A stretch of DNA of 57,402 bases, from NCBI GenBank assembly GCA_017410065.1, contig JAFQRL010000025.1:82793-140194 (forward strand), read 5' to 3'. This DNA is from Clostridia bacterium (GTDB taxonomy: Bacteria; Bacillota; Clostridia; Oscillospirales; CAG-272). Positions within the stretch are counted from its first letter, which is position 1. Every line of letters begins with the position of its first letter. The translations under genes were made by a program, and so were the position numbers. This document shows positions 1 through 8,621 of the stretch, piece by piece. Under the pieces are notes generated by a model, which ran no database searches, was not told where the DNA came from, and saw nothing but the letters and a program-made list of their open reading frames with translations.

Positions 1-456
1 ATACGATTCGTTTGCCTCTCTCTGTAGTTGGTTCAACGATCGTATAATTTGAAATTCACGAAGAATTCTAAATGGTGGCTCTTCTTTAGCACGCTTGCTG
101 ATCTTAAGTCCATCTAAATCATAAACCAACTTTATATAGGCACATGCGCCACGAGCATTTATAACTGATTCATCATTTTCCGAAAACAAAAGCCCGTCTT
201 TATACATACAGCGATTAATTTCTTGGATGCAGTGGGTTTTATCCGATGCTGCACGATATAATGCTTTAACATATATTATTTCATAATCATCAATAACTTT
301 AGCATCACTACTATTAAAACGCAATGCTGGGGCTTTAGTTCCGTATTCATGTCCAATTTTTTCCGTAAAGATTTTCTCAGCGTGCTCCCGTTCTTCAGGA
401 TTCAAACTTCTGGAATAAGACACTAAGCTCTTTCTTGAATTGTCAAACCAGAACAT
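1..456 (-). CDS. Hypothetical protein, partial (runs off left edge)
   Basis: An open frame on the minus strand begins with ATG at 456 and stays open for all 152 codons to the window edge, so the C-terminus is missing. It begins MFWFDNSRKSLVSYSRSLNP and is soluble, rich in charged residues, with no signal peptide or membrane segment. I do not recognise a family. The stop codon of the upstream STAND-type gene is only three bases before this start, so the two are almost certainly co-transcribed and perhaps translationally coupled. By position it could be an accessory or partner subunit of that NTPase; this is inference from spacing only. Confidence 0.6.
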   Translation of the reverse strand, partial: MFWFDNSRKSLVSYSRSLNPEEREHAEKIFTEKIGHEYGTKAPALRFNSSDAKVIDDYEIIYVKALYRAASDKTHCIQEINRCMYKDGLLFSENDESVINARGACAYIKLVYDLDGLKISKRAKEEPPFRILREFQIIRSLNQLQREANESY

Positions 457-459
457 CGT

Positions 460-3400
460 TTACACCCCGAAATCTTCGTTAAATTCTTCGATTTGGGTGC
501 TTTTCAATAGCTTTTCCAAGCCACGAAGTCGTTCACTAAAGAAGTCGAAATATCTAACTGGCATGATGCCTTTTTCTTCTTCAAGTAATTCACTCAGCGC
601 CTTGATATTTGCTTGAATATAAGGTACTCTGCTATTGGACCAGCTGTGAGGTCCGTCAAAGAATCGCATTTCTTGGAGTATTGTCAAAGGAAGGTTTTCT
701 TTAATTAATACTTTTATAAAATGCTTTTGCCGTTCTTTTGAGCATTCCTCCATGATATTGGATATTTCAAACATCTCATATCCTTCGTTTTTGTACCGTT
801 CAACAAAACGAATTACGAACTCTTCGAACTTTTCCTCAGGCAACCCCTGAATAAAACGACCAAGGTGATAATCCAAATAGAAATATTCCTTTTTACCAAT
901 GTACGAGAGCATTGCATCCACAATGTTATCCGCAGAATACAAAAATTTAACCGAAATATGCTCGCTTATTTTACTTATATACAATTCAAAAAACTTATTG
1001 AGTAGTGCTGGATTTTTTTCAATGAAATATCTCGCAAACACCGCATCATAATCACAAAATGTATTACGTGCTATTAACTCAAAATAAACGCTTTCCATTA
1101 ATGCAAGATTACCATCAAACAGCGTTAATATTTCTTCTATAGGCTCCCAATTCATAAAAAGAGCTTCGCAAAATGTCTTGAAAGCAAATGTTTCCCTATG
1201 CTTTTCAAAATAAACTTGGCACACCGAGAGAATGAATCCCTTTTGCTTTTTCTCATAATGCAAGAAGTTTGTAGCGCGCTCGTTGCCCCACGAAATGGTC
1301 GCATTGATATATTCATTAGTTATAAAATCAAATGCTTTTGCTATTATTTGATCCGTTAGTTGTGCTTCTTTAACTTGAATATATACTTGCATTTTCCAAT
1401 TCACCTTGCGTTCTAAAGAAGATGCATCTATTATCCTCAGAAGTGTATATGCATCAACAATTTCCAATGCATTTGATAAAATTTTATACGGTTGACATTG
1501 GGTCTTTGAATTGGTATTTAAAAACAATTCCAATATATCTAAATATCGGCCTTTGTCATATTGGAACACGTAATTAAACGCATAGGTTATGGCTTCTCCA
1601 ATGTTCCAGGCATTATGATTTCCAAGTAAAACCTCCATGCAAGAAAGGCTTATTATTATCTCTTGATAATCTGCTCCCGATTTCATTAACTTCAAAACTT
1701 GTTTTTCGAAAGCTTCGCCATAACTATGCTTTCCTGTAGAATGGTTAATGTTTTCGGCATAAAAGCGTATTATAGGATCAGCTTTCAATGACTTTATGCG
1801 CTCTTTTGCTCCATTCATCAAACGATAATATCCAAGCAAATGAAGACCGAGAATCTTGTCTTCTAGAACTGTCAAATTTAAATTGTCAAAGAGCGAAATT
1901 GCATGAGCTTTATCATATTTCCTTAACTTGTAATCATCATCCGAATAATATCCATAATTAATAATTTCAGTTACATCGTGATGATTTTTAGCTTGAAACA
2001 AGAGATACCTTATTGCCCCCCACACAACATCTCGATAAGATTTTGATGCAGGTGAATATATGAGAGGTATCTTATAAATCGTGATATTTTTATGAGTTGC
2101 AGTAGTATACTCATGCCTCGGAGGAAAATGCTTTTTTAAGATCGAATATAATAAGCTTTCATATTCAGGGGCATCCTTTGCAAACTCAACAGCCTTCGTT
2201 ATTAGATATTTTTGGCACTCATATCCAAGCGTATAGGATTCGGGAGTCATTGCATACCTGTCTACAAGATGTTTTGATATCTCCTCCTTATATTTTTTGG
2301 TTGCATCCTTGTATTCTCTTAGTAATGCATCAATAGCATATTGGTAGTTATCTGTATCACAAAATTCAGCCAATAAGCTTAACGCTTTGTCACGCAACCC
2401 ATCGGTTATATTAATTTCGCATAATATCCTTTCTGCAAAAGCGAGGACTTCAATGCCAAACATATCGCAGAAAGAGAGATAAAACTCCATTAAATCGTAA
2501 TTATCCGCCCTTGACTTCAAAACATCCTTATATTCTGTTACTCTTTGGAGTATCTTTTGATCAGCACCATACGATCTAAACAAAGCTCTAAATAGTTCGA
2601 GAATTCTGTTTTTTTGCTTTTTTCTTCCAAAGAAAAACTCGTCAAAAATCTTTGTTAAATCCACTTTGTTTTTCGATATAACAACTTGATAAAAAAGATA
2701 TTCCGCGAGTATTTGATCTGCTATTTCGGCAATCGCATTATCAAAATGATAATTAAGAAGTTCCTGCTGCTCTAAAACATCACAAGCATCTAAAAACTCT
2801 CCTTCGCTAATCTCAAACGCATTAGTAATTCGACCGACAAATGCTGTATCCTTAATGTAAATACGTTTGAATATTGCAAACGCAGCCAAAACCTTTCCGT
2901 AAACAGAATTATTTATTATTTCTTTCAAATCCTGTTTTAAGGTAGAAAAATAAACATCCAACAACTCTGGGATGGTTTTGATATTGTTTTTCCCCAGACT
3001 TGCCTCAGCCATCATAATTGCGAACCTAAGATTTCCACGAGATACATCTATAGCTTGTTTTAAAAATGTTTCGTTCGTTGCATTGAACCCTTCTCTAAGC
3101 ACATCCTTTATTTGCTCTGCCGTCAATGGTTCTAATGTTATGCTCTTGATAGTGCCTCCGAGAGAAACTAAGATATCCTTTAATGCATAATCTCTAATTG
3201 TTAATATCAAATAAATATTGGAATAATGCTCAGCAAAATTTATTAGATTTCCTAAGTGACTAATTCTGTTGGCATCATCAATAAGGATAACATATTTCTT
3301 TGTCGTATCATCAAGCAAAACTTTAAGATCGTTTTCTATACCGATTCCACTTAGCTTAAGAATTTTAGAGGTATATCCATCATCTCGCTCCCAATTCCTC

Positions 3401-4074
3401 ATAATTTCTAAAGCCATTCTCGTTTTTCCGCATCCTGCAGCACCGCTTAAAATCACGCAACGTTCTGAGAGCAAAATCTCCTCGGCACGGGCTATTTCAT
3501 CTTGCCTAAACAAGAATTTGTTTTCTTCCGTCACCCCAAATTTATTTTTATACTCACCTATTTCAACGACACTACCATTCTCGATAGCGATGCCCAAATG
3601 TTCGTGAGCAAGCACTGGGTACTTAACCTTTAGTAAGTGAACTATATAATCTATACCCCAAAATTCAAATGACGAGTCTTTGCCCCGGCAAAAGTCCTGA
3701 CAAAATTGCTGATAGCATTCAAACTCATTGGGAGTAATTTTGCCAAGGCAGGCATATATTATTTTCTCGACTGCTAATTCTTTTTCCTTTATATGCTCTT
3801 TGCATTTGTCGAGATCGCTTTGTATTTTTGATGTAAGAGTATTCTGCTGAGTAGTTACCTCTACAAATATAAATTTTTCTTTATCATCCAGTGTAGTGGT
3901 AAACCAAATGTCCGGAGTACCTTTTCTAGCAGCTAATTTTCCAGAGACTTTACCTGTATGAGTTAAGTTGTGAAGAACAGGAAACTCTTTTTCAAGCAAG
4001 TCGTATATTAAATCTTCAAATTTACTCGCACCAAGGCTTAAAAGTCGAGATTCATATTGTTCTTTGGTTGCCAT
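460..4074 (-). CDS. PD-(D/E)XK-like nuclease fused to STAND-type P-loop NTPase, candidate anti-phage protein
   Basis: This 1204-residue cytoplasmic protein starts with an ATG preceded by a TAGGAG ribosome site. The N-terminal ~150 residues resemble a PD-(D/E)XK nuclease: FEDLIYDLL near 19-27, then P54-D55 and E72-V-T74, an ExT variant of the usual ExK. A P-loop follows (GAAGCGKT, 210-217) with Walker B VILIDDA (261-267), as in the nSTAND/Avs-like class of NTPases. The remaining ~800 residues look helical and repetitive, as expected for a sensor arm. Known proteins with this order (effector nuclease, STAND ATPase, helical repeats) act in phage defence by recognising viral proteins and then degrading DNA. 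It lies 28 bases after the HTH-ATPase gene and 3 bases before the next gene, so it is mid-operon. Domain order is seen; the defence role is inferred. Confidence 0.75.
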   Translation of the reverse strand: MATKEQYESRLLSLGASKFEDLIYDLLEKEFPVLHNLTHTGKVSGKLAARKGTPDIWFTTTLDDKEKFIFVEVTTQQNTLTSKIQSDLDKCKEHIKEKELAVEKIIYACLGKITPNEFECYQQFCQDFCRGKDSSFEFWGIDYIVHLLKVKYPVLAHEHLGIAIENGSVVEIGEYKNKFGVTEENKFLFRQDEIARAEEILLSERCVILSGAAGCGKTRMALEIMRNWERDDGYTSKILKLSGIGIENDLKVLLDDTTKKYVILIDDANRISHLGNLINFAEHYSNIYLILTIRDYALKDILVSLGGTIKSITLEPLTAEQIKDVLREGFNATNETFLKQAIDVSRGNLRFAIMMAEASLGKNNIKTIPELLDVYFSTLKQDLKEIINNSVYGKVLAAFAIFKRIYIKDTAFVGRITNAFEISEGEFLDACDVLEQQELLNYHFDNAIAEIADQILAEYLFYQVVISKNKVDLTKIFDEFFFGRKKQKNRILELFRALFRSYGADQKILQRVTEYKDVLKSRADNYDLMEFYLSFCDMFGIEVLAFAERILCEINITDGLRDKALSLLAEFCDTDNYQYAIDALLREYKDATKKYKEEISKHLVDRYAMTPESYTLGYECQKYLITKAVEFAKDAPEYESLLYSILKKHFPPRHEYTTATHKNITIYKIPLIYSPASKSYRDVVWGAIRYLLFQAKNHHDVTEIINYGYYSDDDYKLRKYDKAHAISLFDNLNLTVLEDKILGLHLLGYYRLMNGAKERIKSLKADPIIRFYAENINHSTGKHSYGEAFEKQVLKLMKSGADYQEIIISLSCMEVLLGNHNAWNIGEAITYAFNYVFQYDKGRYLDILELFLNTNSKTQCQPYKILSNALEIVDAYTLLRIIDASSLERKVNWKMQVYIQVKEAQLTDQIIAKAFDFITNEYINATISWGNERATNFLHYEKKQKGFILSVCQVYFEKHRETFAFKTFCEALFMNWEPIEEILTLFDGNLALMESVYFELIARNTFCDYDAVFARYFIEKNPALLNKFFELYISKISEHISVKFLYSADNIVDAMLSYIGKKEYFYLDYHLGRFIQGLPEEKFEEFVIRFVERYKNEGYEMFEISNIMEECSKERQKHFIKVLIKENLPLTILQEMRFFDGPHSWSNSRVPYIQANIKALSELLEEEKGIMPVRYFDFFSERLRGLEKLLKSTQIEEFNEDFGV

Positions 4075-4102
4075 TTTTATCTCCTATACAATCAACAATT
4101 CT

Positions 4103-5953
4103 TTAAGCGCAAGCAATTTCAACATGCTTACCGCTAAAGGCTACGCCGTATTTTACAACGTTTTTGATACCTTTAGTTTGCATTTCGGTATCGTATTTCT
4201 TATCTATTATCTGTTTTAATGCGGCCTTTGCAAGCTCTTTAAGCTCCTTTTCATCGGCGTCCTTTTCTGCTTTCAACTCGATAATAATGCCGGGCATTTT
4301 GCTATCTTTAGGGCAAAGAGATATATCATATCGCCCTTCTCCGGATTCGCGGTTAGACGTAATTATATACCTATTATCAAGCATTGCGCAAAGTCCAAGC
4401 ACGAGTCCATGGTAGAAGTTCTCTCCGGCGGTATCGTAACAGCTAGCCGACTGAATAAGCAGCTTGCCAAGCTGCTCCTGCAAGCTTTCACCATCCCTGG
4501 AATAAATCGCTTCCTGAATGGCAATTGCGGTAGCCTGAGGAATGATATTATTTAATTTGCTGAGAATTTCCTTATTATAAACAAACGTTATTTCCTTATT
4601 CGGCAATGCGACCTCGCACATAAAATCACCGCCAAATGCCGAATCAGATCTGACAACCTTAAGATATCCTGCTACAAGCAAGAAGCTGTAAACAGACGAA
4701 GGGTTATTCTTAATCTGAGGATAGATTACTCCGGTATCAATGTAAGTCAAGAAGGATTCGCCTTGCAAAAGCGCATTTAATCTTTTGTAAATATCTTCGG
4801 TCGCTTCACCAAGAATCTCACCAATGATATCGTTGCTTCCTGTGGATTGCCAATATGCTCTTGCCTGACACTCATTCCTAAAGTAATTTATAACCGACCA
4901 AGGATTAAATATCTCGGTATCTCCAAACTTGTATCCGTCATACCAAGCAAGTATCTCGTCGTATTTTTCGGGCGCACCGTAATACTCAGCCATCATTTTA
5001 ACTTCATCCTGGGTAAAACCGAAGTATTCGCTATACTTGTTGTCAAGGATAGAGTTTATCGTGAGGTTATTAAGACCGCTGAATATACTTTCCTTAGCTA
5101 CACGAAGAATTCCCGTCATGAAACCGAACGAAAGATGCTTGTTGTCCTTAAGCCCTCCAGAGAATAGGTTTCTCATAAAGCCTATTACTTCATCGTAATA
5201 ACCTTTAACATGGCCTTGCTGAATGGGTGTGTCATACTCATCTATGATTATAACGGGAGCCTTGCCGTAGTGCTCGTGCAGCATTTGAGAAAGCATAAAG
5301 AGCGAAGTTTCATAATCGTTCCGGTTGGCATTGAACCCTACGATTTTCTCGTAAAACGTTTTGTCCGAAATCCTTTCGCTATCGGCAAGTTTGGAATGGC
5401 GCTTATATTCCAAACGAATGATCTTTGCTATCGCATCATAAGTTTCTTCCCAAGATTCTTTTTTTACATCTTTAAATCCTAAATAGATCACCGGATACTT
5501 GCCCTGATACTCTTGATACTTCTTTCCACAAGCCCAGATCTTCTTATCCTTAAAGTAAACCGACGTATCCTCATCGGTCTTCTCAAAGAACGTTCTGAGC
5601 ATATCCATATTCAAGGTTTTTCCAAAACGCCTCGGGCGTGTGAAAAGTGAAACCATAGGACGCTCGTCAATAAAGTCTTTGATGAGCATTGTTTTATCTA
5701 TATAGTAATACTCAGTTACAGCTAAACGGTAATCTGAAATACCAATAGGCAAAGGCAGCCTTGTTGAAGCTTTCACGGGCTGGCTTTTTTTATATCTCGC
5801 ATCAGCAGGCTTTTGTGCATTAGCAGGAATGACCCAGGAGCGTCCTTTTTTTGTTGCTCCATCAATTTTTCCTTCTTTGCAAAGAATCATCACGCGTCTT
5901 TCGGATATGTCCCAGAGCTTTGCAGCCTCTTTAACTGTCATAGTATTATTCAT
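4103..5953 (-). CDS. HTH domain fused to AAA-ATPase-like and PD-(D/E)XK nuclease protein
   Basis: I start at ATG 5953 because GGAGG (5962-5966) sits eight bases upstream; the longer frame would begin at a TTG inside that site. Residues 1-45 form a MerR/excisionase-like helix-turn-helix (TVKEAAKLWDISERRV). Then comes the AAA-ATPase_like domain common in gut bacteria, with Walker A RPRRFGKT (106-113) and Walker B VIIIDEYD (234-241). The C-terminus carries a PD-(D/E)XK_9-type core with D543 and E559-x-K561 (IIELKAEK). Proteins of this ATPase/nuclease family are very common and mostly uncharacterised; a role in DNA transactions or defence is suspected. The DNA-binding head is unusual and fits with the repeated motifs upstream, suggesting autoregulation. 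First gene of a minus-strand operon with the STAND-type gene. Confidence 0.8.
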   Translation of the reverse strand: MNNTMTVKEAAKLWDISERRVMILCKEGKIDGATKKGRSWVIPANAQKPADARYKKSQPVKASTRLPLPIGISDYRLAVTEYYYIDKTMLIKDFIDERPMVSLFTRPRRFGKTLNMDMLRTFFEKTDEDTSVYFKDKKIWACGKKYQEYQGKYPVIYLGFKDVKKESWEETYDAIAKIIRLEYKRHSKLADSERISDKTFYEKIVGFNANRNDYETSLFMLSQMLHEHYGKAPVIIIDEYDTPIQQGHVKGYYDEVIGFMRNLFSGGLKDNKHLSFGFMTGILRVAKESIFSGLNNLTINSILDNKYSEYFGFTQDEVKMMAEYYGAPEKYDEILAWYDGYKFGDTEIFNPWSVINYFRNECQARAYWQSTGSNDIIGEILGEATEDIYKRLNALLQGESFLTYIDTGVIYPQIKNNPSSVYSFLLVAGYLKVVRSDSAFGGDFMCEVALPNKEITFVYNKEILSKLNNIIPQATAIAIQEAIYSRDGESLQEQLGKLLIQSASCYDTAGENFYHGLVLGLCAMLDNRYIITSNRESGEGRYDISLCPKDSKMPGIIIELKAEKDADEKELKELAKAALKQIIDKKYDTEMQTKGIKNVVKYGVAFSGKHVEIACA

Positions 5954-5986
5954 GGATTTTACCTCCAAGCTGTATTTTACACGTAC

Positions 5987-6015
5987 ATTTTAACACATTT
6001 AACGAACAATGTCAA
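5987..6015 (-). promoter_or_regulatory. Promoter of the HTH-ATPase/STAND operon
   Basis: Reading on the minus strand, TTGACA (6010-6015) is followed by a 17-base spacer and TAAAAT (5987-5992), about 34 bases before the start codon. One copy of the ACGAACAAT motif lies inside the spacer and another begins nine bases upstream of the -35 hexamer, so a bound protein would block polymerase. Confidence 0.8.
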
Positions 6016-6101
6016 CACTTTTGACGAACAATGCGCTGTATTATTCGTTTGCATTATTCGTTTTGAATTTATATTGTTCGTTTAGGCACTGTATTATTCG
6101 T
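6001..6101. repeat. Six-copy ACGAAYAAT operator-like array
   Basis: Nine-base motifs lie at 6002-6010 and 6024-6032 (ACGAACAAT) and, in the opposite orientation, at 6040-6048, 6053-6061, 6073-6081 and 6093-6101 (ATTATTCGT or ATTGTTCGT). Two point one way and four the other, around the promoter of the HTH-ATPase operon. The arrangement suggests cooperative binding of the HTH protein to its own control region. Confidence 0.75.
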
Positions 6102-6336
6102 TAATATCGTTCTTTTTTGATGCAAAACAACTTGTCACAATTATGGCACAAAGTTGGCGCAAAACTGCACAAAGTTGGCAGTGTTTTGCCGATGACAACA
6201 GGGGTTCCGTATGATAAAATAGAATTGTCAGAAGGCGAAGGAGCATTCCGAAAACAAAAAATCCTGAGCCCCACTCACTCTTTTTTCATAGCTCGAAGTG
6301 AGTATGACGAAATCTATTTTATAAAGGAGGTGTTCT
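6102..6336. other. Intergenic region before xis with iteron-like repeats
   Basis: No convincing gene is present. The 13-base direct repeat GCACAAAGTTGGC occurs at 6146-6158 and 6167-6179 (21 bases apart) with a degenerate third copy TCACAATTATGGC at 6135-6147. In Tn916-type elements such repeats near xis/int can be integrase-arm or excisionase binding sites; that role is inferred. A short frame here (6117-6383) lacks a ribosome site and overlaps xis, so I do not call it. Confidence 0.4.
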
Positions 6337-6534
6337 ATGCGAAAAGAGGTACCAATCTGGGAAAAGAGCAATCTCACCCTTGAGGAAGCGGCGGTGTATT
6401 CCGGTATAGGAATCAACAAGCTACGCAAAATGACCGACCGCGAGGATTGCACGTTCGTTTTGTGGATTGGCACAAAACGCTTGATAAAGCGTAGAAAGCT
6501 CGATGAATACGTCGAGAAGGCTTACTCTATATAA
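6337..6534 (+). CDS. xis: Excisionase (Tn916-type Xis)
   Basis: This 65-residue protein is preceded by a strong AAGGAGG site seven bases before ATG. The sequence (LTLEEAAVYSGIGINKLRKM, then VLWIGTKRLIKRRKLDEYV) has the winged-helix pattern of Tn916/Tn1545 excisionases: an N-terminal recognition helix followed by a basic wing and a C-terminal helix. Xis bends DNA at the element ends and steers the integrase towards excision. It lies 152 bases upstream of int in the same direction, the standard order in this family, with a separate promoter in the gap. Family membership is clear; whether the element still excises cannot be seen. Confidence 0.88.
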   Translation: MRKEVPIWEKSNLTLEEAAVYSGIGINKLRKMTDREDCTFVLWIGTKRLIKRRKLDEYVEKAYSI

Positions 6535-6604
6535 TGGCAATAGACTGTAAGCAAAAACAAAAGTAAAAAATGCGTAAACGACGTACTGTTTTCGCCCGGG
6601 AAGG

Positions 6605-6633
6605 TTGACATGATGGTGTAAATGTGGTATACT
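6605..6633 (+). promoter_or_regulatory. int promoter
   Basis: TTGACA (6605-6610), 17-base spacer, TATACT (6628-6633), about 53 bases before the integrase start. It would allow int to be expressed independently of xis. Confidence 0.75.
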
Positions 6634-6686
6634 TTGCTTGTATTCTTAGTGCCTTCCCATTCTAAATGAAAGGAAAGGAACTAAAG

Positions 6687-7946
6687 ATGAGTACAAAGAA
6701 AAAGAGAAGACTTGACAAAGACAGAATCACTCTGAAAAAGGGCGAGTCTCAGCGCAAGGACGGGCGATACAGTTATCGGTGGACAGCTGATGACGGAACT
6801 CGTCACACCGTATATGCGTTGAGCCTTGAAGAACTGCGAGAGAAGGAACAGCAGATTGCGCGAGATCTGAGCGACGGAATACGGTCGGAAACGAAAAGCA
6901 CGACGCTGAACGAGCTTTTCGAGCTGTGGTGTACGTTAAAGCGCGGACTAAAGGATAACACCTTTCAGAACTACAAATATATGTACACTCATTTCGTTCG
7001 AGGCGGTCTTGGAAAGCATCGCATATCCACCATCAAGAAATCGGATATCAGACGCTTTTATAACACCTTGATTGACGGAGATTACCTGCGGATTACAACA
7101 CTTGAAACGGTACACGGTGTCCTTCATCAAGTGTTCAGGCTTGCAGTCGAGGACGGATATGTTCGCCAAAATCCAACCGACAATCTGATGCGCGAGATCA
7201 AACAAGCATACGACATCGACAGACCGAAGCGAAAGTCGTTGACGGTTGCCGAGCAAGCTCTGTTCGTAGATTTCTTGAAGTGTTCTCCTCAGTATCGACA
7301 TTGGTATCCTGTGTTTGCTGTAATGCTTGGCACCGGTATGAGAGTCGGTGAGGTAACGGGCTTGCGTTGGTGCGATATCGACCTTGAAAAAGGAAGCATC
7401 GACATCAATCACACGCTTGTTTATTATAACCGAGGAAATGGAAACGGCTGCGAGTTTGGAATTAATACGCCAAAAACCAGAAACAGCAAACGAAAAATAC
7501 CTATGATGGATATCGTTAAGGATGCATTTCTTGAAGAACAAGAGTTCCAAAAAGAAAATGGAATTTCTTGTCGGGTATCCATTGAGGGTTATACGGATTT
7601 CATTTTCGTAAACCGCTTTGGAGATGCCCAACATCAAGGAACGCTTAACAAAGCCTTGCGAAGAATCATCCGAGATTGCAACGATCAAGTGTTTGATTCT
7701 CCTGCCACCAAGAGCGAACGAGTTCTGTTACCGCATTTCAGTTGTCATCATCTTCGTCATACGTTTACAACAAGATTGATTGAAGCAGGCACAAACGTCA
7801 AGGTAGTGCAAGAGATTTTAGGTCATGCCGACATCTCAACTACCTTGGATATTTACGCCGACGTTACCGAGGATACCAAGGTTAAAACCTTCCGAGAGCT
7901 TGAAAACACCTTCAAGAGCATCGGTATCTGCGGTACACCAATCTGA
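6687..7946 (+). CDS. int: Tyrosine recombinase (Tn916/Tn1545-type integrase)
   Basis: I place the start at ATG 6687, behind AAAGGAA, because MSTKKKRRLDKDRITLKKGE then aligns with the Tn916 Int N-terminus; an in-frame ATG at 6666 is also possible. The 419-residue protein has an N-terminal arm-binding domain (GESQRKDGRYSYRW), a SAM-like core-binding domain (about 65-170) and a catalytic domain. Visible catalytic residues are R219 (GTGMRVGE), H354-x-x-R357 (HHLRH), H380 (LGHAD) and the nucleophile Y390. It should recombine short att sites. No conjugation, replication or relaxase genes are visible beside it, so it either mobilises a defence-bearing island or is a remnant of a larger element. Confidence 0.93.
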   Translation: MSTKKKRRLDKDRITLKKGESQRKDGRYSYRWTADDGTRHTVYALSLEELREKEQQIARDLSDGIRSETKSTTLNELFELWCTLKRGLKDNTFQNYKYMYTHFVRGGLGKHRISTIKKSDIRRFYNTLIDGDYLRITTLETVHGVLHQVFRLAVEDGYVRQNPTDNLMREIKQAYDIDRPKRKSLTVAEQALFVDFLKCSPQYRHWYPVFAVMLGTGMRVGEVTGLRWCDIDLEKGSIDINHTLVYYNRGNGNGCEFGINTPKTRNSKRKIPMMDIVKDAFLEEQEFQKENGISCRVSIEGYTDFIFVNRFGDAQHQGTLNKALRRIIRDCNDQVFDSPATKSERVLLPHFSCHHLRHTFTTRLIEAGTNVKVVQEILGHADISTTLDIYADVTEDTKVKTFRELENTFKSIGICGTPI

Positions 7947-8151
7947 CACCAAATTTACGCCAATTTGCCTGGTCTGTACGTAGGCCTGTGAAGAATTGCG
8001 TAAAACCACAACTCAATAAACTCCGCAAAATAAAGAAGAAAATCGGCTTTACGTAGGGTTACATAAAAAACAGGTATAAAATCCCGACTATGAAACCCGA
8101 AACCTAATTAATACGGCTTTTTGTAAAAAGCCTTGCAAAAACTTTATTGAA
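7947..8151. other. Intergenic region after int, possible att/arm sites
   Basis: No gene is seen. TACGTAGG occurs twice (about 7977 and 8051) and GCGTAAAA-type words recur. An 18-base hairpin GGCTTTTT-GT-AAAAAGCC lies near 8113-8130. In this family the element end usually lies just after int, so one att core may be here, but I cannot identify a matching copy elsewhere in the window. Confidence 0.3.
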
Positions 8152-8187
8152 AAAATCCCAACTGCTTCAGTTGGGATTTTTTATTTT
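8152..8187. terminator. Bidirectional terminator between int and XRE gene
   Basis: The stem ATCCCAACTG / CAGTTGGGAT with a three-base loop is flanked by A-tracts and T-tracts, so it can end transcripts from both sides. It overlaps the last codons of the minus-strand regulator. Confidence 0.85.
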
Positions 8188-8483
8188 TCTAATATTTCGA
8201 TAATTGCTCGTTGCTTGTTTTCCGTAAGCTTACGGAATAAAGTTACGAGCTTTTTTTCTTCTGCACTCAATATTTCAAGCTGCTCATCTTCCATAAAAAA
8301 TTGCGCAAGCGAAATCCCAAATGCATCGCAGATGCGTTGCAAGGTATCTATCTTCGGAGCAGCGTTGCGATTTATTGCCGAATTTAGTGTTGAATACGGA
8401 ATTTCGGTTCGATCGGAAAGCTGATAAAGAGTCCAACCCCGAGCCTCACACATTCGATTTATCTTTTCATTTACAAATATCAT
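8181..8483 (-). CDS. XRE-family transcriptional regulator, probable controller of the restriction-like operon
   Basis: The start is ATG 8483, six bases after GGAGAG; an upstream GTG (8495) overlaps the ribosome site and is less likely. The 100-residue protein is a Cro/CI-type helix-turn-helix: RGWTLYQLSDRTEIPYSTLN then PKIDTLQRICDAFGISLAQF, followed by a short acidic/helical tail. It is divergent from the methyltransferase operon, and three similar 12-bp sites with 22-bp spacing lie between the two starts. This is the layout of a controller protein that represses both its own gene and an R-M operon. The fold is clear, the target is inferred from position. Confidence 0.88.
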   Translation of the reverse strand: MIFVNEKINRMCEARGWTLYQLSDRTEIPYSTLNSAINRNAAPKIDTLQRICDAFGISLAQFFMEDEQLEILSAEEKKLVTLFRKLTENKQRAIIEILEK

Positions 8484-8517
8484 AGCACTCTCCACGTTCT
8501 TTTAATTATAGTATATA

Positions 8518-8573
8518 ACGCATTTGCGTAAAAAATAATATGCAAAATCGTTGACACACTAACGAATTTGCGT
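8518..8573. promoter_or_regulatory. Three 22-bp-phased operator sites for the XRE regulator
   Basis: Sites are ACGCATTTGCGT (8518-8529, a perfect 5-2-5 palindrome), ATGCAAAATCGT (8540-8551) and ACGAATTTGCGT (8562-8573). Their centres are exactly 22 bp apart, two helical turns. The third fills the spacer of the methyltransferase promoter and the first lies near the regulator's own start. Confidence 0.8.
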
Positions 8574-8579
8574 TATAAT
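8551..8579 (+). promoter_or_regulatory. Promoter of the methyltransferase/helicase operon
   Basis: A full consensus promoter: TTGACA (8551-8556), 17-base spacer, TATAAT (8574-8579), 42 bases before the first gene. The spacer contains an operator-like site. Confidence 0.9.
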
Positions 8580-8621
8580 TGATAGAGAAGATCGTTATCA
8601 CAGAAAGAGAGTCGCTTTATT

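Noticed and set aside
6117..6383. An 88-codon frame upstream of xis
   Set aside because: No ribosome site, it overlaps xis, and its start covers the iteron-like repeats, which are better explained as DNA sites.
6948..7688. A 246-codon minus-strand frame inside int
   Set aside because: Antisense to conserved catalytic regions of the integrase, with no start signals.
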